Positions 26,452 through 34,726 of a stretch of 64,000 bases of DNA are shown in pieces. The notes under the pieces are model-generated. The model saw only the letters and a list, made by a program, of their open reading frames with translations, was not told the origin of the DNA and did not search any database. The stretch's first letter is position 1, and each line of letters opens with the position of its first letter. Position numbers and translations under genes: made by a program. Source of the DNA: Flavobacteriales bacterium (GTDB taxonomy: Bacteria > Bacteroidota > Bacteroidia > Flavobacteriales_F > PHOS-HE28); NCBI GenBank assembly GCA_020852835.1, contig JADZAC010000015.1, forward strand, positions 28,456 to 92,455. Direction: 5' to 3'.

Positions 26452-27789
26452 TCAGTTGTTCGTTTGCATGAGGTTGCCCGTGGCTGCTTTGAGTTCGAGG
26501 TCGGCCTTGAGGTAGTCCACCATGGCGGCCAAGTGGTCCTGCTGGGCGGTGCGCAACGCTTGGTCGGCCAGCAGCACATCGGTGAGCGCGGCCGTGCCTT
26601 GGGACTGCTGCAGCACGGTCTGTTCGTAGATCGTACGGGCCAAGCCCAGTTGCTCGCCCGTATTGGCCACGTTGGTGAGGGCTACCGCACGCAACCTTTC
26701 GGCGTTGGCCCTTCGCATGGCCTGCTGGTCGTCCAGCAGCTTCAGCTGCAATTCATTGTTGCGCAACTCCAGCCGCTTGCGTACCATCTGCCGGTTGATG
26801 GCCGTTCCATTGAACAGGGGCCAGGACACTTGCAGGCCGGCCATGCTTACCGTTCGGAAGGTCAGAAAGTCGTTCGGTGCCTTGCTGTAACCGAATCCCA
26901 TGGTGCCGTAGCTGCCCATGAGGCCCACCGAGGGCAGGAAGCGGGAGCGCCCCAGGGTGCCCAGCTCGGTGCGCAACAAGGCGGACCGCGCCTGCGCCAG
27001 CCGGTGTTCCACGGTGGTGGCAGGCAGGTACTGCGCTTCGCGGCCAAAGGCGATGGTGGTGTCGATGTGCAAGTCCCGCCCCAAGGGCATGCCCATGGCC
27101 AATTTGAGCGCATCAAGGACCTGTGCGTACCGGCTCTCGGCCTGCGCGTGTTGGCTGGCGAGCTGTGCGGCTTGCAGTTCCACCCGGTCCACATCGGTGC
27201 CCTTGGCCAACAATTGCCCGCGCAGCAGCTGTACGTTGCGCAGCAGCTTTTCGGTGTTCAGCCGGTTGCTGTCCAAGTAGGCCAACTGGTGGTGGAGCAC
27301 TTGCGCGTTGTAGTACAGCGTGGTCACTTCCTGCACCACTTGCTCGGCAGCCCTTTGCACTTGCATGCCCTGGATGCCGGCCGCCACCTCGGCACCCTGG
27401 ATGCCGCCGTACAGCTGCGGACTGTACAGGGGCATGGTCAGCTGAACGTTGGCGTTGATGTTGTGCGGCACCCCGAACTGCACCTCCTTGAACTGCCCTT
27501 CCGGGGCCATGGGATTGAAGGTGGACAGGGGCATGAACTGGTAGGGCAGGTCGCCGTAGTAGCGGTAGTCGCCATTGGCGGTGAGCTTGGGGAGGCGGTT
27601 GGCCCGGGCCTCCTGCAGGCGCCCCTGGCCGACCTCGGCGTTGTTGCGCTCGATCAGCAGCGTGGCGTTGTGCGCCAAGGCGGTATCCACGCATTGTTGC
27701 AGGGAAAGCGGGGCCTGGCCGGCTGCTGTGCCCCATGCCAGGATCAAGAGGGGAAGCAGTCCGCGTTTGTGAATGTTCACTAACTTCAT
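26452..27789 (-). CDS. TolC-family outer-membrane efflux channel
   Basis: 445 residues with a signal peptide (LLPLLILAWGTAAGQ) and two outer-membrane-efflux-protein repeats. The first begins LSLQQCVDTALAHNATLLIE, then NNAEVGQGRLQEARANRLPKL; the second includes VSWPLFNGTAINRQMV and a long alpha-helical barrel segment. The size is normal for TolC. The gap of 95 bases from the tetR stop contains no second copy of the tetR palindrome, so the pump genes probably depend on the tetR promoter. Confidence 0.93.
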   Translation of the reverse strand: MKLVNIHKRGLLPLLILAWGTAAGQAPLSLQQCVDTALAHNATLLIERNNAEVGQGRLQEARANRLPKLTANGDYRYYGDLPYQFMPLSTFNPMAPEGQFKEVQFGVPHNINANVQLTMPLYSPQLYGGIQGAEVAAGIQGMQVQRAAEQVVQEVTTLYYNAQVLHHQLAYLDSNRLNTEKLLRNVQLLRGQLLAKGTDVDRVELQAAQLASQHAQAESRYAQVLDALKLAMGMPLGRDLHIDTTIAFGREAQYLPATTVEHRLAQARSALLRTELGTLGRSRFLPSVGLMGSYGTMGFGYSKAPNDFLTFRTVSMAGLQVSWPLFNGTAINRQMVRKRLELRNNELQLKLLDDQQAMRRANAERLRAVALTNVANTGEQLGLARTIYEQTVLQQSQGTAALTDVLLADQALRTAQQDHLAAMVDYLKADLELKAATGNLMQTNN

Positions 27790-27884
27790 GGGGCAAAAAA
27801 ATTGATCCTTAATTCAGTTGGTCACGGCCACCCGTTTCCGTTGGTTCCCTGCATGTGTGGTGGTCTCCATGTCCTGCGTTCTGC

Positions 27885-28478
27885 TCATTTATTGGTCTCT
27901 GCCATTTTCAGGATGCCCTCCAGCACGGCCTTGCCGTCCTTCACCAAATTGGCCTTGTGCCCGCCCAGTTTCCATTTCAACACGGCCAGCCGCATGCTGC
28001 CCAAGATGATGGTGGTGAGCGTGGAAGCACCCACCAGCTTGCCGTAATGCCCTGCTGCCTGTCCCGCCTCCACGTTGCGCCTCACGTGGCCTTGCATCAG
28101 GTCCATGATCTCGGCCACCTTCGCGCTCAGCGCCTCGTCGAAGTGGAAGATGCTCTCGGCGAAGATCACGCTCACCACGGCGGGCTTGGCCGCAAAGGCA
28201 TTCAGCTGTGAATTGAAAACGGCGCGGAGTTCGGCGCCCTGGTCCGCATACGGCTTGGCAAGCACGGCTTCCAATCGCGTCCTCATCTCGCCCATGAAGT
28301 ACGCCAGCAGGCCTAGCAGGATCTCGTTCTTCCCCTTGAAGTGCCTGTATAGCGCGGGTTCCGAAAGCCCAAGGTCCGCCGCCAGGTTCTTGATCGTGAG
28401 CTGCTGGATGCCATGCGCATCGATCCGCGCGGTGGCGGCTTCCATGATCTCGATCTGGCGTTCAGTGAAGGGTTCCAT
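27885..28478 (-). CDS. TetR/AcrR-family transcriptional regulator of the efflux operon
   Basis: 197 residues. The N-terminal helix-turn-helix reads ERQIEIMEAATARIDAHGIQQLTIKNLAADLGLSEPALYRHFKGKNEIL in family form, with recognition helix SEPALYRHF at about 39-47. The C-terminal part is helical and would bind the inducer. First gene of the operon; a 16-base palindrome lies against its -7 box, so it most likely represses its own transcription and that of the pump genes until a substrate binds. The ligand cannot be told from sequence. Confidence 0.93.
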   Translation of the reverse strand: MEPFTERQIEIMEAATARIDAHGIQQLTIKNLAADLGLSEPALYRHFKGKNEILLGLLAYFMGEMRTRLEAVLAKPYADQGAELRAVFNSQLNAFAAKPAVVSVIFAESIFHFDEALSAKVAEIMDLMQGHVRRNVEAGQAAGHYGKLVGASTLTTIILGSMRLAVLKWKLGGHKANLVKDGKAVLEGILKMAETNK

Positions 28479-28513
28479 GTGGAAGAAGGGAGCGGTGACC
28501 TTGGATCCGGGTA

Positions 28514-28537
28514 CAAAGATAGTTAGTGAACACTAAC
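28514..28537 (-). promoter_or_regulatory. tetR promoter -7 box with abutting palindromic operator
   Basis: On the minus strand TATCTTTG (28521-28514) is a perfect TAnnTTTG box. Directly upstream is the palindrome GTTAGTGAACACTAAC (28522-28537), with 7-bp arms around AA. A bound repressor would cover the spacer between the -33 and -7 elements. Confidence 0.8.
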
Positions 28538-28595
28538 ATCGATAAAAATATTTCGAGCCATGGCTTCAGGGCGTATTCCAGGGAGGTTCCATGGA

Positions 28596-28744
28596 CGGGC
28601 TGTCCGCCGTGGTTGTTTCGGCTCAGCGGCCGTTGTTGCCGCTGCGGGGGCTAATCCCGGCTTGCCCCGGGACGGGCGCCTCCTCGCTCCACGCGTCCGC
28701 AAGGCCGGGCCTGCGGCCAGCCGCCGCTTCCATCCCTGGCGGAG
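28596..28744. repeat. Dispersed GC-rich element, copy C
   Basis: ACGGGCTGTCCGCCGTGGT at the left matches copy A (15032-15050) with one mismatch. The right block 28677-28744 is nearly identical to A and B. The centre 28653-28676 is a third, different 24-base segment with its own stem (TCCCGG..CCGGGA). It lies between tetR and the toxin gene and contains no credible gene. Confidence 0.8.
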
Positions 28745-28749
28745 AGCCG

Positions 28750-29136
28750 TTACGCCATGATCAGCGGCACATCATAGGCGCTGAACTGCGGGTCCGCAGT
28801 CAGCAGGTGCATGCCTTCGTGCTTCGCTTGGGCAATGAGCATGCGATCGAACGGGTCGCAGTGGTGCTGGCGAAGGGCATGGATAAGGAGGACATGTTCC
28901 ATGCGAAGCGACAATAAGCTCAAATGGAATTCCGCAAAGGAACCGATAAGTTCATCGAGTGGAGCTCGAAGTTCAAGCTTGCCCAACGATGATTTGATCG
29001 CGATCTCCCAAACCGAAACGATGCTTACGTGGGCGTTCACATCCTTCGCTGCCAACAGGTCCCGGTCCGCTCGGGTGAGCCGCTTATCCCCCGCCCACGC
29101 CCATAGCAGGACATGGGTGTCCACTAGGATGTCCAT
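28750..29136 (-). CDS. PIN-domain ribonuclease toxin (VapC-like)
   Basis: 128 residues. The PIN acidic residues are present: Asp in ILVDTHVLLWAW, Glu in VSVWEIAIKSSLGK, and the C-terminal DPFDRMLIAQA and LLTADPQF aspartates. It belongs to the subgroup whose antitoxin is a DUF2281 protein. Such toxins cut RNA, usually tRNA or rRNA, under stress. An ATG at 29136 overlaps the antitoxin stop as TGATG; a GTG one codon earlier is also possible. Order antitoxin then toxin, as usual. Confidence 0.9.
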   Translation of the reverse strand: MDILVDTHVLLWAWAGDKRLTRADRDLLAAKDVNAHVSIVSVWEIAIKSSLGKLELRAPLDELIGSFAEFHLSLLSLRMEHVLLIHALRQHHCDPFDRMLIAQAKHEGMHLLTADPQFSAYDVPLIMA

Positions 29137-29342
29137 CACATGTAGTCCTTGAGGTCATCCAACGGCGCGTCGAAATCATCCCCAATGCGGATCTTCCCCT
29201 TGAATTTTCCAAAGGGGATCGGCTTGCGATCGGGCTTCTTTTGCGAACCACGCTTCAATAAGGCATCTATGAATGCTTCCGCTTCCTTGCGCAACTCGGC
29301 GGGCAAGGATTCGATCTTTACGAAGAGGTCGGCGGTGGACAT
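29136..29342 (-). CDS. DUF2281-type antitoxin
   Basis: 68 residues. Helical N-terminus (LFVKIESLPAELRKEAEAFIDALL), a basic linker, and the DUF2281 tail: FGKFKGKIRIGDDFDAPLDD ending in LKDYM, which wraps the toxin active site. The coupled stop/start with the PIN gene supports a toxin-antitoxin pair. As in other members, the pair probably represses its own promoter, but no obvious operator is visible upstream. Confidence 0.85.
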   Translation of the reverse strand: MSTADLFVKIESLPAELRKEAEAFIDALLKRGSQKKPDRKPIPFGKFKGKIRIGDDFDAPLDDLKDYM

Positions 29343-29485
29343 GGCCCGGTGTTCTTGTCCGCTAAGTTAAGGGTACCGCTCAGTGTCCCATCAAGGCCTC
29401 GCGCAGCAGATCTTGCTGCTCATGGCACTCATCCTGTCCATCCTGTCCAAAGAACTTCCTGCCTTCCCCCGCTACTTTCGCCGCC

Positions 29486-30052
29486 ATGGATTTCGCGCCC
29501 ATCGCCGCCGGTGACCGCACCGCCTTTGAGGCGCTCTTCCGCCTGCACTACAGGCCGCTATGCGCCTTCGCCATGGGCTACCTCAAGGATGGCGACCAGG
29601 CCGAGGACTTGGTGCAGGACCTCTTCTTCCGCCTGTGGCTGGACCGCGAAAAGGTGAACATCACCACCAGTGTGAAGGCCTACCTCTACGCGTCGGTGCG
29701 CAACCGCTGCCTCAACGCCGTGAAGGCCGGGGTCCGCATGCGCGTGGTGAACGAGGAGACCGAAGACCTCGCCGCTTCGGATGAACGCAGCGAGGATGAG
29801 CACACCGAGCGAATCGCCCGGGTGCAGGCCGCCATCGAAGCACTGCCCGAGGAGCGGCGAAAGGTGTTCAAATTGAGCCGATATGAGGGACTGAAGTACC
29901 ACGAGATCGCCCAGCGGTTAGGCATCTCCGCCAAGACCGTGGAGAACCAGATGGGCAAGGCCCTCAAGACCCTCCGCGAGGAACTGGCCGACCTGGTGCC
30001 GCTGCTGCCCTGGCTTTTTTGGATCAGTGATAAGGGAGGATGGGGGAATTGA
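29486..30052 (+). CDS. ECF RNA polymerase sigma factor (Bacteroidota expansion type)
   Basis: 188 residues. Region 2 runs through FEALFRLHYRPLCAFAMGYL and GDQAEDLVQDLFFRLWLDR; region 4 through LPEERRKVFKLSRYEGLKYHEIAQRLGISAKTVENQMGKAL, here referred to by its ends. It belongs to the family that works with FecR-like anti-sigma factors to switch on outer-membrane uptake genes. A -7-like TACTTTCG lies 5 bases before the ATG, implying an almost leaderless message. The anti-sigma gene follows after 130 bases containing a strong hairpin. Confidence 0.92.
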   Translation: MDFAPIAAGDRTAFEALFRLHYRPLCAFAMGYLKDGDQAEDLVQDLFFRLWLDREKVNITTSVKAYLYASVRNRCLNAVKAGVRMRVVNEETEDLAASDERSEDEHTERIARVQAAIEALPEERRKVFKLSRYEGLKYHEIAQRLGISAKTVENQMGKALKTLREELADLVPLLPWLFWISDKGGWGN

Positions 30053-30089
30053 GCGGGATGATTGTCAGAATGAGAGAGCGATGGGAGAT

Positions 30090-30153
30090 TGTCTTATGTC
30101 CGATGTCCTATGCGTCATGCCGCAATCCTTCATAGGACATGGGACATAGGACA
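30090..30153. repeat. 23-bp hairpin of ATAGGACAT units between sigma and anti-sigma genes
   Basis: 30090-30112 and 30131-30153 are inverted copies matching at 21 of 23 positions with an 18-base loop. Each arm is itself a tandem of CATAGGACAT/CATGGGACAT units. Position within the presumed sigma-fecR transcript suggests an attenuator, RNase processing site or mRNA stabiliser. Confidence 0.75.
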
Positions 30154-30182
30154 GTCGTGGATCCAATGAACCACACGCACTA

Positions 30183-31151
30183 ATGGCCCGCACGCCCCAC
30201 ATCCCCAGCGAGCTCCTCGCGCTTTACCTCTCCGGCGAAGCCGACGGGGCGCAGCGCCGTGCCGTGGAGGCTTGGGCGGCGGAAGCTCCTGCGAACGCCG
30301 ATGAGCTGCGGCGCATGCGTGCCGTATGGGACTTGGGCGGCCAGGCAGCCGACCTGCCTGAGGTGGATGTGGACCGCGCTTGGGCCAAGCTTGAAGGGCG
30401 CATCGCCGACGCCGAAGGAAAAGGGCGCGTGCGCACCATCGGTGCGCGCACCTGGACCCGCTGGCTTTCCGCAGCGGCCATGGTGGCCATGCTGGTGCTC
30501 GCCACCCGCTGGTTCTTCCAGCCTTCAAGCACCACCTACCTCGCCCAAGCGCAGCCCAAGCAGATCGTCCTGGCCGACAGCAGCCGCACCGTGCTCTTCC
30601 CCGGCTCCACGTTGAAGGAAAGCCTAGGGAAGCAACGCGCCATGCAGTTGGAAGGACGCGCCTACTTCGTGGTGCGGCGAGATGAGCAACGGCCCTTCAC
30701 CGTAGATGCCGGTGATCTGCGAGTGACCGTATTAGGCACCGCCTTCGAAGTGGCCGACTATGACACGGCTGCCTTCGCCACCGTGCGCGTGCGCACCGGC
30801 CATGTGCGCGTGGTGGCCGGCACCGATACCGTGGAGCTGCTGGCGGGCGACCACCTGCGCTACGACAAGCAGCGCCATCTCTTGGAACGCCGCCCGGCAC
30901 CACCCATGGAGGTCTATGGCCTGCGCGTGCTGAAGTTCGAGGGTGCGCCCATGGCGCGTGTGGTGGAGCAGTTGGAGAACCTCTACCAGGTGCGCATCAC
31001 CATGGGCAACGAGCGCATCGCTGATTGCCGCCTCACCGCCGAGTTCAACGATGAGCCCATCGCCGGTATCCTGGATGTGATCGCACAAACCTTCGGCCTG
31101 CAATTGACCAAGGATGCCGGCACCTATAAACTGGATGGCGATGGCTGCTGA
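30183..31151 (+). CDS. FecR-family anti-sigma factor
   Basis: 322 residues. A cytoplasmic N-terminal domain (LLALYLSGEADGAQRRAVEAW, PANADELRRMRAVW) binds the sigma factor; one membrane helix (WLSAAAMVAMLVLATRWFF, about 94-112) follows; then the periplasmic FecR domain (IVLADSSRTVLFPGSTL, FVVRRDEQRPFTVDAGDLRVTVLGTAF in pieces) and a C-terminal STN-like segment (FEGAPMARVVEQLENLY). It would receive a signal from an outer-membrane protein and release the sigma factor. Its partner is presumably the STN-domain protein encoded next. Confidence 0.92.
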   Translation: MARTPHIPSELLALYLSGEADGAQRRAVEAWAAEAPANADELRRMRAVWDLGGQAADLPEVDVDRAWAKLEGRIADAEGKGRVRTIGARTWTRWLSAAAMVAMLVLATRWFFQPSSTTYLAQAQPKQIVLADSSRTVLFPGSTLKESLGKQRAMQLEGRAYFVVRRDEQRPFTVDAGDLRVTVLGTAFEVADYDTAAFATVRVRTGHVRVVAGTDTVELLAGDHLRYDKQRHLLERRPAPPMEVYGLRVLKFEGAPMARVVEQLENLYQVRITMGNERIADCRLTAEFNDEPIAGILDVIAQTFGLQLTKDAGTYKLDGDGC

Positions 31152-31292
31152 GGCTCGTGAACATGCCGCCCAGGTCCGCTGTGCTGAACTGCCGATGCGC
31201 AGCACTTGCCGAAGCTCCGAGGGGCCTGTTCAGGCCAGTGCTCAGCACCTGTTGCGCCTGCAGTCGAATTCGGTGTGCAAGGCCATGTGCAA

Positions 31293-31516
31293 CGCCCTTC
31301 GGGGTCGAACGGCTTCTTCGTTGGTTGCAACGTTCTGTGACCCCTCCGGGGTCAAGCTTTTCAATTGGACCGTACTGTATCAGAGGACTTCCCCTGTCGT
31401 TGTACGTTCTCATGAAGACGTTGATATCACCGTGCACAGCGCACCATTGCGACCCCGGAGGGCGTCGCACAGCGTTGAACATTGCATTCAGGGTATTACG
31501 ACCCCGAAGGGTGTCG
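31293..31516. repeat. Cluster of four CGACCCC..GGGGTCG palindromes
   Basis: Palindromes at 31293-31307, 31338-31354 (TGACCCCTCCGGGGTCA, perfect 7-bp arms), 31448-31469 (TGCGAC/GTCGCA arms) and 31499-31516. They occupy the gap between fecR and the next gene's signal peptide. Confidence 0.7.
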
Positions 31517-33807
31517 CACATGGCCGTTTTTCCATACAGCGCTTCTTCTTCTTCACCCTTATCACCTTCTTCACCTCTTCCGCTTTCGCGCAATCCGCGC
31601 TGGACCGCCGCGTCACCATCCATGCCGAACAGGTGCGCCTCTCCCAAGCCTTGGAGCTGGTGGCCAAGGACGCCGCCTTCAAGCTCAGCTACAACGCGGC
31701 CGTGGTGCCCATGGACAGCGTGGTCTCCATAAACGCGGTGGAACAGCCCGTGGACCGCGTGCTGCGCGGCCTGTTGCCCAAGCGCACCCAGTGGAAAATG
31801 AGCGGCCAGCATCTCATCATCACCGGTGAAGCCGGGGCGCGGCACCGCTTCAACAGCAGGGGCCGCGTGGTGGATGCCAGCAGCGGCGCACCCATCCCGC
31901 GCGCCAGCATCCTCGATGTGCAACGCGGCAACGTGGCAGGCAGCGGCCCCAGCGGTGATTTCAGCGTGGAGATCTCCGGGGAGTTGGAGCGCACGCCGCT
32001 GCGCATCGCTCGCCAAGGTTACCGCGATACGGTGGTGTACGTGCCGCGCAACGGCGATGCGGGCCGCGTGGCCTTGAGCCCGTTGACGCGCTTGGAATAC
32101 ATTGAACCGATCTGCCTTTACGACCGCTGTGGCGTGGAAGACCTGGGCGTGGCCAAACTGCTGGTGCCGGAAGACCGCCTGCAGCAGAACGCCAACCTTG
32201 GGGGCGGTGAACGGCGCAACGTACAGCTGTCGCTCGTTCCCACAGCGAGCACCAACGGCGCGCTGGCCGCCTCCATCGTGAACCGTGCATCCTTCAACGT
32301 GGTAGGCGGCTACGCCCGCGGCGTGGACGGTGCCGAGATCAGCGGCGGCTTCAGCCTGCTTTCCGAGAACATGACCGGCGCACAGATCAGCGGGGCCGTG
32401 AACCTGGTGGGGGGGCGGACACGCGGCGTGCAGGTCTCCGGCGGTATCAACCATACCATGGGCTCGCTGTATGGACTGCAGTTCGCCGGGGCTGCCAACA
32501 CCGTGTGGGACACGCTGAGCGGTGTGCAGGTGGCCGGTGGCGTGAACGTGGTGAAGCGCGGCATGCACGGCACCCAGATGGCCGGCGCGGTGAACGTCAC
32601 GCTCGGCGATATGGACGGTGTGCAGGTGGCCGGCGGGGTGAACGTGGCCCACGGCGCAGTGCGCAGATCACAGGTGTCCGGCGGGGCGAACTACGCCCGC
32701 AGCGTGCAGGGTGCGCAGGTCTCCGCCGGGGCCAACGTCTCCCTGGGTGATGTGGGCGGCGGCCAAGTAGGTTTCGGCGCGAATTACGCGGGTTCGGTGA
32801 GCGGCGGACAGGTCTCCTTCGGTGCCAACGTGGTGCCCGGTGAGGTCAGTGGCGGCCAGGTGGGCTTTGGCCTCAATTACGCGCACCGCGTCACCGGAGG
32901 GCAGTTCAGCTTCGGCGCCAACGTGGTGCCCGGTGCGGTGAGTGGTGGCCAAGTGGCCTTCGGCCTGAACTATGCGCACCGCGTCACCAAGGGCCAGTTC
33001 AGCTTCGGAGCGAACATCGTTCCGGGCACTGTGGAGGCGGGCCAGGTGGCCTTCGGGCTGAACTATGCGCACCACGTCACAAATGGCCAATTCAGTTTCG
33101 GCGCAAACATCGTTCCGGGCAAGGCCGAAGGCGGACAGGTGGGCTTCGGCCTGAATTACGCCAACAACGTGAAGGGTGGGCAGTTCACTTTCGGGGCCAA
33201 TGTGGTGGCCGATACCGCTGAAGGCGGCCAAGTGGGCGTGCTCAACTACGCACGGCGTGCCCTCGGCGTGCAAGTGGGCATCCTCAACCTCAGCGACACC
33301 TTGGCCGCCGGGGCCGTGGGCCTGCTCACCATCTCACGCACGGGCTACCACCGCGCCGATGTGGTCGCCAATGATGTGATGCCCTTCGGCATCCAGGTGC
33401 GCACCGGCACCCGTGGCTTCCACAATATCCTCGGTTTTTCACCGCCCACCACGCCCGATGGCCGCTGGGGCTTTCTCTACGGCTTCGGCAGCGAGCCGCG
33501 CCTGGGCAAACGTTGGGTGCTGAACATCGACCTCACCGGCGAGCAAGTGATAGAGCAGCGCGACTGGGTGGATGCCGTGAACATCCTGGGCCGCTTCAGC
33601 ATCAGCCCCGGCGTGTACTTCGGCGATCGGTTCATCCTCTCCGCCGGGCCGGTGCTGAACACGCTCGTCAGCGACCTGCGCGATCGCGACACCGGCACCT
33701 ACACCAGCACCTTGCCCCCGGGCGATCCGCTCTTCACCGGTCGCATGGACGTGGCCCGCATCAGCGGCTGGCTGGGCTGGAAGGCAGGGGTGGGGGTGAG
33801 GTTTTGA
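31432..33807 (+). CDS. STN-domain surface-repeat protein of the ECF/FecR cluster
   Basis: About 790 residues from the in-frame GTG at 31432, but the start is uncertain: no ATG, GTG or TTG stands just before the signal peptide (RFFFFTLITFFTSSAFAQ), and earlier in-frame ATGs run through repeat DNA. After the signal comes an STN domain (VTIHAEQVRLSQALELVAKD to WKMSGQHLIIT), then a carboxypeptidase-regulatory-like domain (GRVVDASSGAPIPRASI), then some 15 units of about 20-22 residues of the form GGQVGFGLNYAHRVTGGQFS, resembling LA_2272-type surface repeats, and a C-terminal barrel-like part. It occupies the place of the usual TonB receptor behind sigma/FecR genes. Confidence 0.75.
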   Translation: MHSAPLRPRRASHSVEHCIQGITTPKGVAHGRFSIQRFFFFTLITFFTSSAFAQSALDRRVTIHAEQVRLSQALELVAKDAAFKLSYNAAVVPMDSVVSINAVEQPVDRVLRGLLPKRTQWKMSGQHLIITGEAGARHRFNSRGRVVDASSGAPIPRASILDVQRGNVAGSGPSGDFSVEISGELERTPLRIARQGYRDTVVYVPRNGDAGRVALSPLTRLEYIEPICLYDRCGVEDLGVAKLLVPEDRLQQNANLGGGERRNVQLSLVPTASTNGALAASIVNRASFNVVGGYARGVDGAEISGGFSLLSENMTGAQISGAVNLVGGRTRGVQVSGGINHTMGSLYGLQFAGAANTVWDTLSGVQVAGGVNVVKRGMHGTQMAGAVNVTLGDMDGVQVAGGVNVAHGAVRRSQVSGGANYARSVQGAQVSAGANVSLGDVGGGQVGFGANYAGSVSGGQVSFGANVVPGEVSGGQVGFGLNYAHRVTGGQFSFGANVVPGAVSGGQVAFGLNYAHRVTKGQFSFGANIVPGTVEAGQVAFGLNYAHHVTNGQFSFGANIVPGKAEGGQVGFGLNYANNVKGGQFTFGANVVADTAEGGQVGVLNYARRALGVQVGILNLSDTLAAGAVGLLTISRTGYHRADVVANDVMPFGIQVRTGTRGFHNILGFSPPTTPDGRWGFLYGFGSEPRLGKRWVLNIDLTGEQVIEQRDWVDAVNILGRFSISPGVYFGDRFILSAGPVLNTLVSDLRDRDTGTYTSTLPPGDPLFTGRMDVARISGWLGWKAGVGVRF

Positions 33808-33820
33808 GGGATAGTTCAAT

Positions 33821-33899
33821 GTACGTCGTTCGTAGTTCGTAGGGCGTAGTTCGTAGGCGTGACTCACTACGCCCTACACCCTACGAACTACGCCCTACA
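33821..33899. repeat. GTAGTTC/GTAGGGC short-unit hairpin region
   Basis: Tandem CGTAGTTCGTAGGGCGTAGT on the left (33831-33850) and inverted CTACGCCCTACACCCTACG with following units on the right (33867-33898), giving an imperfect long hairpin between two co-directional genes. Confidence 0.7.
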
Positions 33900-33978
33900 A
33901 ACAACACCAACAAAAATCTTTCCCCCCAATAGGGGTATCCCGCCCCCGCATTGTCATAGCGGAAACAAACCCGCAACA

Positions 33979-34659
33979 ATGCCCTTCAGGAACCTCTTTG
34001 CTCTGCTGCTCCTCGCTCTGGTCGCCACACCGAATTTCGCGCAGGACACCACCGACGCCCCCATCCGCACCCTGCTGGGCGATGGCCGGAAGCAGCACAA
34101 CGGCGGCTGGGGCGCGCCCACCGCGCACTACACCCGCATCCTCGACCACGACGCGCTCTTAGTGGGTGCGCGCGGCGGCTGGCTCATCGACCACCGCGTC
34201 ACCATCGGCTTTGCCGGGCACGGCTTGGTGACCAACGTGCCCAACACCGCCTACGACCAGCACCTGATCGACCAAGGCGTGCAATTGCGCCGCCGAAGCA
34301 GCCTCTACATGGGCTATGGCGGCCTCTTCATCGAGCCGATCATCGCCTACCGCTCGCCGGTACACGTATCGCTGCCTATCCTCATCGGTGCCGGTGGCGT
34401 TACCTACGGCTACAACCACGGCTATGATCCCGCCGACCACACCGGTGCGCCGCAGCGCATGGACGATCGCGACTGGGATGCACAGGCCTTCTTCGTGGTG
34501 GAGCCGGGCATCGAGCTGGAGCTGAACGTGATCCGCTTGGTGCGCCTCGGCATCGGCGCCAGCTACCGCTACACCAGCGACCTGGACCTGCCCGCCACGC
34601 CCAAGGACGCGCTGCACGGCATCAACGCCGGGGTGAGCATCAAAGTGGGCTGTTTCTGA
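33979..34659 (+). CDS. Outer-membrane beta-barrel protein, unknown function
   Basis: 226 residues. A signal peptide (LFALLLLALVATPNFAQ) is followed by alternating-residue strands typical of an 8- to 10-stranded barrel: ALLVGARGGWLIDHRVTIGFAG, SLYMGYGGLFIEPII, VSLPILIGAGGVTYG and a C-terminal INAGVSIKVGCF. The longer frame from 33859 was rejected because it reads through repeat DNA and places the signal internally. Close to, but probably transcribed separately from, the STN gene because of the intervening hairpin region. Confidence 0.75.
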   Translation: MPFRNLFALLLLALVATPNFAQDTTDAPIRTLLGDGRKQHNGGWGAPTAHYTRILDHDALLVGARGGWLIDHRVTIGFAGHGLVTNVPNTAYDQHLIDQGVQLRRRSSLYMGYGGLFIEPIIAYRSPVHVSLPILIGAGGVTYGYNHGYDPADHTGAPQRMDDRDWDAQAFFVVEPGIELELNVIRLVRLGIGASYRYTSDLDLPATPKDALHGINAGVSIKVGCF

Positions 34660-34726
34660 AGTGAACACCACCGTTCCCTGCCGCGATTGACCGGCGGACA
34701 ACGGCCCACTGCCGTGCACGCGTCTC

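Noticed and set aside
31114..31431. Longer 5' extension of the STN gene starting inside fecR
   Set aside because: It overlaps the fecR 3' end by 38 bases and translates repeat palindromes; no homology-like features before the signal peptide.
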